64,000 nucleotides of DNA from Micropterix aruncella (GCA_944548615.1 OX155980.1:44800948-44864947), one strand, 5' to 3'. Shown: positions 46,803 through 58,165, counted from the first letter of the stretch. Notes: generated by a model not told the origin, from the sequence alone. A program made the numbers and translations.

Positions 46803-47535
46803 CGGGGCCGTCCACATATTACGTAATCACCGAGGGAGAGGGGGGGGGTTGGAGCTGAGGCTTACGCTTGATTACTTGGGGGGGGAGGGGTTACCCATCC
46901 TGATTATGTAATCAACTTTGGTCACTTCATCGCAATTTTTTGGTCTCAACTAGCACGGAAATAGCGCAGTGCCGCGTCGAAGATTCCCCTTCGCACGATG
47001 TGCGTAGATAGTCCTCGCCCTCGCCTGCGACTGAGTCGCCCGGGCCTGTTCCTGGACGCGCTAGTAAGCCGGTGGCCGCTCTGTACGACGGCGGCACGGC
47101 TGCAACTCTGGACTAGCGCGCCGCTGCACGCTCCAACTCCAAAGCGGAAAGACTAACGTGGTCGTGCGGCGCACAACTATGGCAGATTTACAAATGGAGT
47201 TTCTCAGTACATACGCCAAAGCGTTTTCACTCCTCTCGGCACGGGAGGAACAACGGCGGACCGACGAGTGGGGGCAGTTTAAAAATAAAAACCAAAAAGT
47301 GCACGAATGATCCGGAGTTATGACTCGTTGTGAAAGACTTTACAAACGCTGGGTCACGATTCTTCACATTATCCGCAAATTCGGTTGATTACATAATCTT
47401 GGGGGAGGGGGGAGAGGGGATCAGGCCGTCCGTTGACATGGGCCCCCCCATATCAACAGACGGCCTATCCCATGATGGCCTATCCCATGGAGGGATAAAA
47501 ATCCAAAAAACGTGATTACGTAATATGTGTATACC
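46803..47535. mobile_element. Small DNA transposon with 17-bp perfect inverted ends and nested inverted repeats
   Basis: ACATATTACGTAATCAC (46814-46830) is exactly inverted at 47512-47528. Inside, GATTATGTAATCAA (about 46900) and TTGATTACATAATC (47386-47399) form a second inverted pair, each beside a G-rich run. GGGGCCGTCCACATATTACG at the left edge resembles a widespread animal DNA-transposon end, from memory. The core at about 46935-47320 is GC-rich, unrelated to the ends, and carries a 43-codon ORF. The superfamily is not determined. Confidence 0.65.
47179..47310 (+). CDS. 43-codon ORF inside the small transposon
   Basis: It starts at an ATG in the context ACAACTATGG, which is a good animal start context, and ends in TGA at 47308-47310. 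The product begins MADLQMEFLSTYAKAF and continues into a charged segment with REEQRRTDEW and a basic end. It is predicted helical and matches no family I know. It may be the surviving N-terminus of a transposase after internal deletion, or chance. It overlaps no other supported gene. Confidence 0.3.
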   Translation: MADLQMEFLSTYAKAFSLLSAREEQRRTDEWGQFKNKNQKVHE

Positions 47536-48899
47536 TACCTACCTAAACAAGAAAATAAATTCTCAATTTTTAAAGCGATAAAGCGATGCGGGAGTTTGAA
47601 TGCCATATAAATTATTAAAAATAATATTTTATGACAAGTGTATCGAGATGAAAACACAAATTTGTAGTTCGAACATTATAAAAAAATGAGATCAAATTAA
47701 CTGTCATATAAGCAGTGGTAACACACTAGAATATATGTAATTTTGGCCTGTTAACTAGATAAAGCAGCTATAACAGCAGTTACATACTTTTTACGCCATT
47801 ATTTTCTGATTTTTCGACCCGGCTGCTAAGGCCAACTTGGCGCGAACAATATCTTTAGTTAACTTATCATCAAAATCTTTAGAGCCGTTTTAAACCAAAA
47901 ACATATTTTAATTTAAGATAACAATAATTTAAAAACTCCTTTAATGGTACAAAATTACTTTGTACAAAAGTACAAAGTTATTTTGACCAAAGTAAGAGTA
48001 CGAAATTACTATATCAATGGGTCAAAAAAGCATTCAACAATAGTAGTGAAAAATTATCATACAGATTTTTAAGAAATAAAAGCTTTAGAAGTCAAATTTT
48101 GAAGTTTCATGAGCAGTTCGCCTAACATATTATATTATTATACATTAATAAAGATCATAAAATAAATAATATTTTCGGTACACAAGTTGATAAACAAAAG
48201 ATGTTGATAAACAGTGAATCAAATGAAATGTGTACCAAGCTACAAAAATAGGCTTGATTGCTTATTCTTGTAATCTAACTATATGTGTTTTGGTTCTAGA
48301 ATTCTTTAAATGAAATTATCGGTTTTTATTACGCTGTAGGTATTTGTTTTTTTTAATTGTAATTGTTTAATCTGCTATGCTCTTCTATAATTATTAATCT
48401 ATTATGAATGTTTGTATGTAGTTATATATCATTTTTTTACATTCATATATAGAAACTACATATGTATGTATTTTCTATATTTATTAATCATTAAGAATAC
48501 TATCTATTCCACAAAGCTACCCTCCTTATACACCTGTTCCCTTCCCTCACCTTTCCTAGAGTTAATGCAATTTTTGTTTCCCTCTTTTTATCCCTACTTG
48601 ATGCATGCACTTTTTTTTACTGTCACCACTACTATTAATAAATTGCACCATTACTAAATTGTAGGTTGACTGTGGGAAATTGCATTAACCCTTCAGGCCT
48701 CGGCCTCTCAGCTGATTGACAAGTTGATGTCCCAAAAAATTTTTGTAAAAATTAGTAAAAAAAATGAATTATGACACCTGGCTCACCAACACATTAATTA
48801 CTGCCAAACCACTGTATCCATAATTAAAATAAAACATAATAACTTAATAAAACATAATGAAATACAACAAATTAAATTAAAATCAAATTAAAACGGGGC
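47536..48899. other. No gene seen; AT-rich
   Basis: Several short AT-driven frames only. Confidence 0.6.
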
Positions 48900-48949
48900 C
48901 GTCACGCTGAATCGTGTTTTGGCCGATATCGGCCAATCGGGGCTCTAGA

Positions 48950-49228
48950 GTTTAATTTGCGTTTGTCGTCGGTGGCAGTTGTGGCTGCTACAGCTTTGAT
49001 GTGTTCTATCAATCGAGTTGCTATGGGCCGTTTTGTTTGTCCAACGTCCAACAACCACAGCTGCATTCGACTTTATACACATCCGGGGTTTGCAGTGGTA
49101 TTGCATCTATACAGGCCTCAAAAATCGTGCTATATTTTGGGTCAGCTTGAAGATCGTTTTTATATCGAATTTGTTAAGCATCCTACTTATTGGATCTGTC
49201 ACGCCCTTGACGTATGGTAAGAATGCTC
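48950..49228 (-). pseudogene. Penelope-like element GIY-YIG endonuclease fragment
   Basis: On the minus strand one frame reads PYVKGVTDPISRMLNKFDIK then TIFKLTQNIARFLRPV and a stop. After a frame change it reads VGQTKRPIATRLIEHIKAVA. This is the order seen before and within the GIY-YIG nuclease domain of Penelope retroelements, where a VY-C-CG-YIGQTKR-I-TRL-EH core is usual. The Tyr and Cys part is damaged (CSCGCW-like text out of frame). Only about 280 bp remain, the reverse transcriptase is not present nearby, and the copy is dead. Confidence 0.75.
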
Positions 49229-50639
49229 TTGATCTATATTGATATATAAAAGTCAAGTACAATAAATAACCCAGGTATTGATTTTAATAAGTAAGGTTAG
49301 AGTTAGATATGGCAAAACTGGCATTGGTATACTTAACTCACTAACCTCAAAAAGTTTCATGACAAGTGGCCACACACCACCGACTTATATAACAAATTAA
49401 ATATTTAGTCGTATTTTCATTTTTAAACGTTGATTGCCATTTTTCAATCAAAACTGTACAATTTTACAATCGTGGACAACGATGACTATTATGCTTTTGA
49501 GCACTCAGTCAGCCAACAGTCGTCTGTGCAATCTCTCACTCAGTCAGCTAACAGCCGTCTGTGCGAGCAGCAGTTTCGCTGCTCCGACCAGACCGCTCGA
49601 AAATATTGCTCTGGTATATTGGACCCTTAGTAAATACTTTTCACCTGAAGTCCATGAGCAACGCGTGATGATCATTTATCGTTTTCAGCGATTCTACCGA
49701 ATAAACGATTTTTCGAACTTCCAGAAGCGTTCTTTCCATGATCAACCAATAAACTTATATCAACCTATATAAGGTGACCTTTTCGAAGATAATCGCAGAG
49801 GACGCTTGAAGTCGACTGACTGCTATAATCAAACTGGTAGACAGATTGAGCTAAAAAAAGTGCACATTTTTTTCCTATAGTTGCGCCTGGCCTTTCTAAA
49901 TCAACAGTTTCCGGTGTTCATTTCATAGTATGCACCTACATTTAGGGGTGTTTGATTACTACGCAATAACCTACCACTCCAGGGAGTTATAATGACATCA
50001 AGGTATTTTTTCTCACATGGAGTGAGATGTAATGACTGGACAAATGTTACGTCAGCAGTCCAACGCCTTACCGAGAGACACTGGAAAGTGCACACAGCTG
50101 TGCCGACCTCGCTTTCTTACTACCAGATTTGGACGAATATCTCCGTCCACCAATCTGGTCACGGATTCGAGGTCACCTACGCGGCCTGTATTGGTCCTTA
50201 GCGTTCATTCAGATTGAAATTTTTGCGGATCCGTGACGCACTCTACCCCCGTCAAAATCAGTCGGGGTCGGATATACAATGGATCGTTTCTTAGATGACG
50301 TCAGGTAGGCAAGCGTGGGTACCGCTTCTTAGGAAACACTTATTTCCAGACTCTCCCGGTTAGTCGCCGGGTTGCTAAAGTTAGGTTGACACAGCACGGT
50401 GCGCAAACTACCCAGTTGCGCCAGAGTTGTCCCCGGATCCGCACGTCTGATCCCAACCGTCTTCTACTTAGGCTGCAGCCGCTGATAGAGTTCACACCGG
50501 CCCTTCCATGTTAAGTCCCTCTTAGAGGAGGCTACCGGATGGGAGCTGAGCCGTGAGTTGAGCTGAGCCAGAAGCCACAGAGGTATAACTGCAGTATAGG
50601 AACCTGTTCTACGTTGTTGATTTTTTAACGTCACCAGAC
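49229..50639. other. No gene seen; small duplication at about 49500-49566 and a GC-richer block at about 50000-50580
   Basis: CTCAGTCAGCCAACAGTCGT near 49503 recurs as CTCAGTCAGCTAACAGCCGT near 49539. The 50000-50580 block has balanced composition and overlapping short frames but no recognisable domain; it may be an unclassified element. Confidence 0.5.
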
Positions 50640-51480
50640 TATATTCATCCAATTACGAATCTGCAATAATCTTTATTCGGTCTCAATAAAAAAGCGAGAT
50701 AAAGGCATTCAAAGTTTGCATAGGTACTATACGTCAAGAAATCGGGAGAGTTTTTATTTGGGAGGTATCGTGAAAATAGTCGATATATCGGAAGTTCTCT
50801 AATATCGATGACAATTAGCGATATTACAAAAATAATGACATGGCCGTGAAAAAACATGTCTGCGATATTTAAAAAAAAATGGGACCATTTTCGGGTTTTT
50901 TTTCAATGACTTTGCGTTTTATAACTAAAGGTATCCTGAAACAATAGAAAATTCTTAAATAAGAAAATAACACCGCAGGCAAAAAGTTTTTTTCAAATTT
51001 GGTGCGAAATTCGAAAGAAAATTGGCCTGTGGCGCTATTAATTTGCGTTAGCGATAATCTAAAACAATTGAGTTTTATTTTCGAGGTTTTTACGAAATGA
51101 CTTTGTGTCGATGACTAAAGGTAACCTGAAAGAAACAAAATTTCAGGATTCCTTGTGTCATCAATACGCAAAGTCATTGGAAAACTCAAAACAGTCCTAT
51201 TTTTTTATTTATCGCAAAGATATGTATTTTTCCGACCATTTTAATTAAAATATTGCGTTATTCTAAAAACTTGTCATCATTTTTGTAATATCGCTAATTG
51301 TTATCGATATACGATATACCCGACTAAATCCACGTCACTTATCGAATTTTTTAACACATGGAGTGCACAAACAAAATGGCCGCTGTTTGTTGACATACGG
51401 TATGAAAACTGTGAAAGCCTATATCTCGCTTATTTATTGAGACCGAATAAAGATTATTTCAGATTCGGAATTAGCGTGGT
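50640..51480. mobile_element. Palindromic MITE-like element, about 0.84 kb
   Basis: The outer arms 50653-50718 and 51407-51472 are imperfect reverse complements sharing AATAATCTTTATTCGGTCTC and GCGAGATA. The inner arms 50802-50840 and 51272-51310 share AATTAGCGATATTACAAAAA. Towards the centre, CAATGACTTTGCG pairs with CGCAAAGTCATTG. The whole region therefore folds as one long, interrupted hairpin. A fragment of the same end sequence is at about 35210-35330. No transposase is encoded. Confidence 0.75.
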
Positions 51481-52555
51481 AAATATATTCGAGTGAATAC
51501 CGAATATTTTAACATACATGGTAATAGGTATGTAACTTTAATGTCTGAAAATATTCCTAATTTCAAGTGTCCGAGGCTATTTTCTTTCAGATTGAGCATT
51601 AAAATATTCGAATTATTCGTGTGTATTTTTTGTTGTCGATAATGTTTTCTATCTGTAATTATGTCGCCACAGATAGGCGATGATGCACGTAACCAGTATG
51701 TACGTACAATCAGAATGCATATTTTTAGACTTGTGTCATTGTTTCATCTGGTATGCGATGTCTACCCATATTATTCTCCACCCGCCCCGACCGGGCAGGG
51801 AGAGCGAAGCGCGCCGCGGCATAGCAGCCCCACTACGACTACTCTCATTGTTATTCCTCGCGCAGTCCGTTCATAAAAGAAAATAATAATCATAAAAAAA
51901 ACCACCGAGCCCGAACATATGGGCGGGAGTAGAGTAAAAATTGCCGTGTGCCCGCTCGGAGCCGCACGGCGAAAAGTCTTGCGCAACTTTCCGTGAATGA
52001 GACATAATTCAAAAAGCACTTAACATATATTTTTCTCAGCCTCGCTGCCTATCGCTCGTCTGGAATTTATACCTCCCAATACGCCCACTCTTTGCTACAT
52101 ACCTTACATAACAATCTGGTTTGCTTCTAAAATATGCGAAACAACTTTCTTTCATCGAATGCTAGTACTTCTATAAAAAGAGAGTATCAGATTTTTTCAA
52201 ATATTGGGTCTTATTGTTACCTATGTGATTGCTGTTTTTTTACACTGGCCACTTTGAACTTAGATAACTTGGGTTTAAGTTGGAATTTTAAATTTTAAAA
52301 AACAACATTCAAGGCCATGTTATTCTTTTATAAGGATCAGCTGTTTATTTATCTTTTCGTCACTTAGTTTTTCTCAAATTTTTAATGTTTTCGTTTGTGC
52401 AAGCTACCAAGTTGCAAATTTGCATTATTTTCAAATATGAGATCTTGTGCCGGTGTTTTCTATTACAGTTTTCTGCAGCCTGGCTATACAGTAATCGTAA
52501 ATGTATATTGTTAAAAACTTCAAATAATGATGGAGGAGCTAGTGATTAAATAACC
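51481..52555. other. No gene seen; GC-rich patch at about 51770-52000
   Basis: The patch has CpG-rich text and frames on both strands without domains. The rest is AT-rich. Confidence 0.5.
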
Positions 52556-52865
52556 GAGCCTGGTCAATTGCTCATCGCCACTGCTTATGCATGACAACGT
52601 ATAACCCCAGATTTCACTGCAAACAGTCGCAAAGTTGCAGGTGTTGCAGCTGAAGGCTCTTGAATCACCCATAATACTTGTTATATCTTGCTGCAATATT
52701 CACTTTTTTCAGAATTTAGATATTTTTTACAAGGGAAAAATCAACTTTGAAGAATCGATGAAAAACGACTTCAAAGCAATCATTGGTCCCTGTTCATGAG
52801 AGTTACACTGCAGAGAAATTTAACAACTCCTATTAAAATGACAATCTATTAATGTAATGTATATT
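52556..52865 (+). pseudogene. Second mariner transposase relic (C-terminal part)
   Basis: The plus strand reads LVNCSSPLLMHDN (second catalytic Asp), a stop, LQTVAKLQVLQLKALE, then HFFQNLDIFYKGK, EESMKNDFKAI and LLLKWQ. It parallels the relic at 32.75-33.06 kb (LVNCSSQLLLQDN, KTVAKLEEL, NSDNLLHGKK), so both derive from one mariner lineage. Around the third Asp the motif is destroyed (SPIILVISCCN-like text). It lacks the first catalytic region and is inactive. Confidence 0.75.
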
Positions 52866-52968
52866 TTTCATACAAAATTTTTGGCCTTAAATTTCCTTTA
52901 TAGAACGGCAACGTAATAGGCAAGGACCCAATATATAATCTTAATTTTAGCATACCGTCTGTAGATAA

Positions 52969-53198
52969 TGTTTGTTTGTTGTCCATGCATACGTGTGTTG
53001 TTATTGCAACGTGTTGTTATTGCAACGTGTGTTGTTATTGCAACGTGTGTTGTTATTGCAACGTGTGTTGTTATTGCAATCGATTGACAGAATTGAAATG
53101 CAATTCCGTTAATTTTATCCCAATGGAAAATGGTGACCCAGCGGAAATTTAACCCGGAACCTTAAATGTAAGATCAGGCAACCTAACCACTATGCCGT
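52969..53198 (-). mobile_element. tRNA-derived SINE with an expanded minisatellite
   Basis: On the minus strand a decayed tRNA-like head (GGCATAGTGGTTAGG box A, damaged box B) is followed by CATTGGGATAAAATTAACGG, then a repeated GCAATAACAACACAC block and a tail with (AAAC)n. The body matches the better SINE at 56739-57013. The 3' portion of the full copy is missing here and replaced by the repeat expansion. Confidence 0.8.
52993..53080. repeat. 18-bp minisatellite inside the SINE, five units
   Basis: GTGTGTTGTTATTGCAAC occurs as 18, 16, 18, 18 and 18 bp units. The full SINE at 56.9 kb has a single related unit, so the expansion arose in this copy. Confidence 0.95.
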
Positions 53199-53605
53199 GT
53201 ATATTGTAGGGTTTGTACAGGCTGTGCTGCCTCTCATTACTGAGACTATTCATGATCCTTTGTGATATGCCTGCTTCTTAATTTATCCAGTCCAGCCCGA
53301 GTCTTCTAATAAATCTTCAAATTCTTCTAGGTGCCATATTTCTGACCTCCTCGCGCGTTTTTGTTACCTTTCTTGGTGACTCTTTGTTTTACGGTTTTTT
53401 CGCAAATACGTAGTAGCTGATTCGCCGTTTCAGAATTGTTTTCGCAAAATCCCTTTTCGCATATTGTGTTTTCAGCAATTCCCAAAATTACATATTAATA
53501 TAGAAATTCCCGGACACCAACCAACGAGGGGGGAAAGTATTGTGAACGCGCATGTTTTTTTCTAGATGGAGACGGAAATATCTATTTTGAGCTCACCTGA
53601 GACGA

Positions 53606-55064
53606 TTAACCCGCTCGGCACTTAACATCCCTTGCGGGATATGTATGGCGGCCGGCTGAAATCCAAACTATCCCATACGGGATATCGCGCTCGCCGCTCA
53701 AGAAAATGTCGTTTAAATTTCGAAATGCGATTGTATATTCTATCGAATGATGCCATAATATAGCCAAATATGCAACACTATGAAATTGCTCGATTGCCGC
53801 ATGCGATGTTAGAAATATGAATTACTACATCCCTTACAAAATCGGTGACCTCATTTCTGACGACAGTCGCGAACTGCCCACCGCTGGCGGCGTATAATTC
53901 CGCGACGTGTTTGTGTTGTGAATTGTTTTGTGTATATAAGTGAAGTGTATACCGGATAAAAGTAAGTAATTTCCATTTTTAAGTAGTTTAGGCCTTAGGA
54001 TTAAACAATTTACACAGCCCATTTGCTGTTTTTCACGAATTTTCGAAGAAAACACTTTGGCGAAACCAAACGGCTCTCGAAAAATGGCCGTCTTTATTTT
54101 GTAATGTTTGTGAAATATCCCGTTATATCGCGAAACATGACGTAATGTCGCTTTAATTTACTAATAAAATAGGTATTGCTTCATTTACATCCTAAGTTAT
54201 CACATAATTATGCGTATTTTGAACATTATATGTTGTTTTCTAATATGGCTCGCGAAAATGAAACTTGTTTTGATAATTACTATGAGAGAAAAAAGTGCGA
54301 TTTTCCATAGTTTTTCGATGAAATGTGACTCTTTGGAGTATAGTAATTAGTTATTAGACATATAATAAGTCTATGATAAGACAATATAATTGAAAAAATC
54401 TAACGAATTTTATATTATGGGCATTCAAAGTTTATTATTAGGTTCGGAAGTCGGAAACTCTCAAAACTTTAGATTTTTCTATAATATCAGACAAAGCTCA
54501 AAGTTCTGGTGTGATTTCTAAGAAGAAGTGATGTAGTAATAAAGTTATTTTGAAAGAATTTCATATAAAAAAATACCATAAGTAGTCACAAATTAAAAAT
54601 TAAAAAAATTTTTTTTTACGAGAATACATACAATTTTTCTTGGCTGAATAAATAAATATTTTTTCCGTATTTTTGTATGCAAATAAGTAAAAAAAAAATA
54701 TCGTTTTGGTAAAGCATTTAATAAAGAACATAACTGTATTTACAATTTTTGATATTTACAAAAACTGTATTTACAAAAAAATCGAAATGATTTTATAGGC
54801 GAGTTTTTTCAGTTTGCCAATTTTGTAATATTTATTCATTATTATCTTAATTGTTTTACGAGATAAGGTTATAATGTTTTATATGTCAAATTTCAATGCG
54901 ATCATTTTTCTATTTATATTTTTTTAATCCGATTAGTGGTTTATAAGTTATGATCGTTTTTCTCAAGGCCGTTGACTCGCGTCGATTTTTTGCGCGAATA
55001 TGTCGCGCGCAAAAGTGATGTTTTTGGGCGCGGTGAGTTTTTACCTCGCAACGTGAGGGGTTAA
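53606..55064. mobile_element. Candidate piggyBac-like non-autonomous element between TTAA sites
   Basis: TTAA at 53606-53609 is followed by CCCGCTCGGC, and TTAA at 55061-55064 is preceded by ACGTGAGGGG. This gives the TTAA-CCC...GGG-TTAA layout of piggyBac-like elements. Subterminal palindromes ATCCCTTGCGGGAT and ATCCCATACGGGAT lie near the left end. A promoter-like TGTATATAAG at about 53930 and a donor-like AAAAGTAAGTAA at about 53958 follow, as if a 5' exon was kept and the transposase lost. No transposase coding was found. The TIR match is short, so this is a candidate. Confidence 0.5.
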
Positions 55065-55920
55065 GACCATTTTCAGATGGAAATCTGTCTAAGTGTGTGT
55101 CTATGTGTCTGTGTGTATTCCTTCAAGATAGCGCCCAAACGCTTATACCGATTAAGCTGAAATTCAGCATGCAGGCGTCATTTGGTCATGGGAGGAGTTG
55201 AAAAGGTTGTAGTTGAAAGCGGTACACCAGGGGGCGCACTAGTCATATTTTAATCTCACGATTGAATCAAAAGTGTTTAATGCGTTATATTCTCACTCTT
55301 CGTGCTCTTCGCCTACTATCCCTTTCAATCAAGTCAACCTCCTTTCCGAAGGGACATCACGTTTAAAAACCTCCTATAAGTCCTTAGCTACTTTCCGGAA
55401 AAGCTTTGTTGTGATACAAACGATTTTTTAAAATAGCAGTTCATTTATCAGTGACCGGTGGAGAGTCCTAATTTAATCTTAGTTCATCTTTACTGTGAGA
55501 ACGTAGTCCTCAATGTATACTTCGATTATGGTTTATGATTCATTTCGCTTGTCTTTGTCCTTAATTTTTAGTTATTCCTTAACAATATAATTATTATAGT
55601 ATTTAGGATTTCAACCAAATGAGGCTTTAATCAGAATTTATTTTAGGCTATCTCTATTTGCTTAACCATATATAATTTAAAGCGTATATTATAAATAATA
55701 TTTATTACAGGTAAGAAGTGCCTTATCTACCCATAAAATTAAAAAAGATGGTATTCGAAACAAAATTTTCAGTTTGATACAAGGCTGTTTTTTTCCTGAA
55801 TTTTAAATTTTAAATTTTGTATTATTTGAATTATTTATATTATTTCGTGTTATCCCCCCCCCCCCTAGTTTCAATTTAATAATCGTATATTTGCAAGTGT
55901 TACTTGAGTATAATTTTATT
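55065..55920. other. No gene seen; repeat fragment at about 55080-55260
   Basis: GTGTGTCTATGTGTCTGTGT and AGCTGAAATTCAGCATGCAG resemble the dispersed repeat at 57.5-57.75 kb. A C run lies at about 55854-55865. Confidence 0.5.
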
Positions 55921-55925
55921 GTTTT

Positions 55926-56003
55926 GCATAGGGTGGGTGAGTGTAGGGCGAGGGTGAGGGTGAGTGTGAGGGTGAGGGTGGGGTTGAGGGTGGTTTAGGG
56001 TAT
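55926..56003. repeat. G-rich (GGGTGA)n-like minisatellite
   Basis: Imperfect hexamers GGGTGA/GGGTGT with many GGG runs on the plus strand, capable of quadruplex formation. Confidence 0.85.
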
Positions 56004-56738
56004 TCGTGATGACTCCGACTCCAGTGAAGTGGCCGCTCTCACGAAAGAAGCGCTTCCGTGTCCGCGGCGAAGGCGGGCCGGCCGAAGTCCCCTCCATCGA
56101 TTTCCTTCTTCAAAGGAACGACACATAAATCGTACTCATTACTACCAATTTGTTCGTCGCTCGTCACGCCATGCGCCACCGCCAACTTTCCACGGATTAA
56201 TAATAATTGGTGGCGTTTACCATCATCGGTGGTACCACAAATTACCCTCGCATATCAGACCTTCCTGTAGGTTTAGTCAATCTAGTATTTTCTTCTTGTT
56301 TATCGACCACTCATTAAGAGAATACGAAACGAATATTATATAAATTAATATACAAGAGTGTGTTTGATTGTAAAATGCAAAAAAATCTTAAATGCGAGTC
56401 GTTAGACGATTTTAAACCCCAAAATGATACTTAAATACAGCATGTGAAGACCTAAAATCCTTCTTTTTAAATGTTTATTCTGTGCATCAAACTAAACAAA
56501 GAAAAATCAAAACATAGGTTTTTTTAACCCTTTTTATTTTTATTTTTTAAGTTAGGGGATTTTTTTATTATGAAAAACCTAAATTATAATAATACCTAAC
56601 TACTTTAATGCTGGCTTCGGTCAGCGACGTAAAAGCATTTTTATCTCTACTTTAGTGTATAATATTTTTTTCTCGGTAACGAAGGCCTAAATCAAAGGTA
56701 CTTATAATAGATTATCGAATCAGTTTATCATGTAAAAT
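56004..56738. other. No gene seen
   Basis: A GC-richer start (about 56020-56130) with short frames lacking domains, then AT-rich. Confidence 0.5.
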
Positions 56739-57013
56739 GTTTGTTTGTTTACACTCTTTATTGTGAAAATGTCACAATGGGCGGGTTTATTGTCATATGA
56801 CAATCTCTTACAATCAACCCTATTATGACGTGTTTTATGCAAGTGTGCGTGTAACATGTCTGCAAGTGTGTCTTGTTATTGCAATCGATCGACAGAATTG
56901 AAAATGCAATTCCGTTCATTTGATCCCAACGGAAAATGGTGACCCAGCCGGGAATCGAACCCGGGACGTTACAATGTAAGATCAGGCAACCTAACCACTA
57001 TGCCACCGGGCCG
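56739..57013 (-). mobile_element. Full-length tRNA-derived SINE
   Basis: The minus strand starts GGCCCGGTGGCATAGTGGTT (box A) and has CCGGGTTCGATTCCCGG, a perfect TPsiC-type arm and box B. The first seven bases pair with CTGGGTC, so the acceptor stem is preserved, but the anticodon region is not tRNA-like. The body continues to TGACATTTTCACAATAAAGA and ends in an (AAAC)n tail. Transcription would be by RNA polymerase III from the internal promoter, with a LINE supplying retroposition. Other copies lie at 52969-53198 and 37135-37215. Confidence 0.88.
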
Positions 57014-57176
57014 TAAAAAATCATTAGTAAAGAAAAAAAACCTAAATAGTAAATTTTTGTTTTCCAAAAATATAATTTTATGCTTTCTTTTATTTTATGC
57101 TTTCTTTCTTTCGCACAGGGTCGCTCATTTAAAAATAGATGTTAGATCCAAGAGCCATGTATCTTGAGCGTGAATA

Positions 57177-57222
57177 ATTATTCAGATGAAATCAACCCAA
57201 GGACTGATTTCATCTGAATAAT
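57177..57222. repeat. Perfect 18-bp hairpin
   Basis: ATTATTCAGATGAAATCA (57177-57194) and its exact reverse complement (57205-57222) flank a 10-nt loop. Function unknown; it is too short for a typical miRNA precursor. Confidence 0.85.
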
Positions 57223-57349
57223 AATTTCATTAAAAAAATTTGATCGGCGCCCTTTTTACCAGCAGACGGTCAAACCCTGTTGGGTTCATTTGCGACCGCA
57301 TCTGGCAGCGCGGTTTGTTTCTCGGCTAAGGGCAGGTTTGGGCCAAGCG

Positions 57350-58160
57350 CCAATAGATGGCATTAATATTTTAATTTAAATATTATTAATGTAGTTTGTA
57401 TTTTATAAGAGATCAAATTTTATAAGAGATATTCCAACCAACCAACCAACCATTTCACAAAGTGATTTCAATCCAACAAGGCACCTGTGTACGAAATTTC
57501 ACGTATCTAAGTCTAATATTTCGAGATTGACATGTGACTAAGAGCCCCCTCCTCTAGTGGACTGATTTCAAACACATTTTTTTCAACTCGTACCATCACA
57601 AAATAATGCCTGTTTGCCGAATTTCAGCTCAATCGGAATAATCGTTTGGGCCCTATCATGGATACATACACAGACATGGAAAGACAGACACAGACATACC
57701 TCAATCTGGAAATACTCTTAATCGTCGGAAACTTTAGCGCGTTAACAATGCTTTCCCCCTAGTCGGTTTGTGGCCGGGAAATTAAAAATCGAATTTCGAA
57801 CGTGCGACGAGAAGTAATGAAAATTTGAATTTCGAACGTGCGTAGCCGCTAATTTAAAAATTCCAACCGCAAATTTAAATAAATATTTGATTCCGCCATA
57901 CATTTTTGTGTATGGCAGAATCAAATTGTGTGTATGGCGGAATTGAAATATTATTAGTGCAGCTTGTATATGAAATATTCCAACCAAAATTTCACAATGT
58001 GATTTCGGCCCAACGAGGTATCTGTGTACCAAATGATGCCTTCATGACAAATTGCAGTACATCGGGATTAAGTATTTGGCGCGGAGAGCGTGAAGAAATA
58101 CACATCACACAGACTTCAGTCTGGAATTGGTTCTAATCGTCGTAAATTTTAGCGCGTTCA
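57350..58160 (+). repeat. Dispersed repeat field with AAATTTGAATTTCGAACG subrepeats
   Basis: Two related units: GATATTCCAACCAA...TTTCACAAAGTGATTTCAAT at about 57427, and AAATATTCCAACCAAAATTT...GTGATTTCGGCCCAACGAGG at about 57973. Each leads to text ending TAATCGTCG(G/T)AAA(C/T)TTTAGCG. Between them, ATCGAATTTCGAACGTGCG occurs near 57788 and again as TTTGAATTTCGAACGTGCG near 57823. Related sequence lies at 59105-59515 and 61046-61290. No coding. Possibly a non-autonomous element of unknown class. Confidence 0.7.
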
Positions 58161-58165
58161 CAATA

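Noticed and set aside
56939..57013. Possible functional tRNA gene on the minus strand
   Set aside because: The acceptor and T arms are good, but the anticodon arm is not tRNA-like and the sequence continues into a SINE body found in other copies.
57177..57222. miRNA precursor
   Set aside because: The stem is only 18 bp with a 10-nt loop, too short for a usual precursor.
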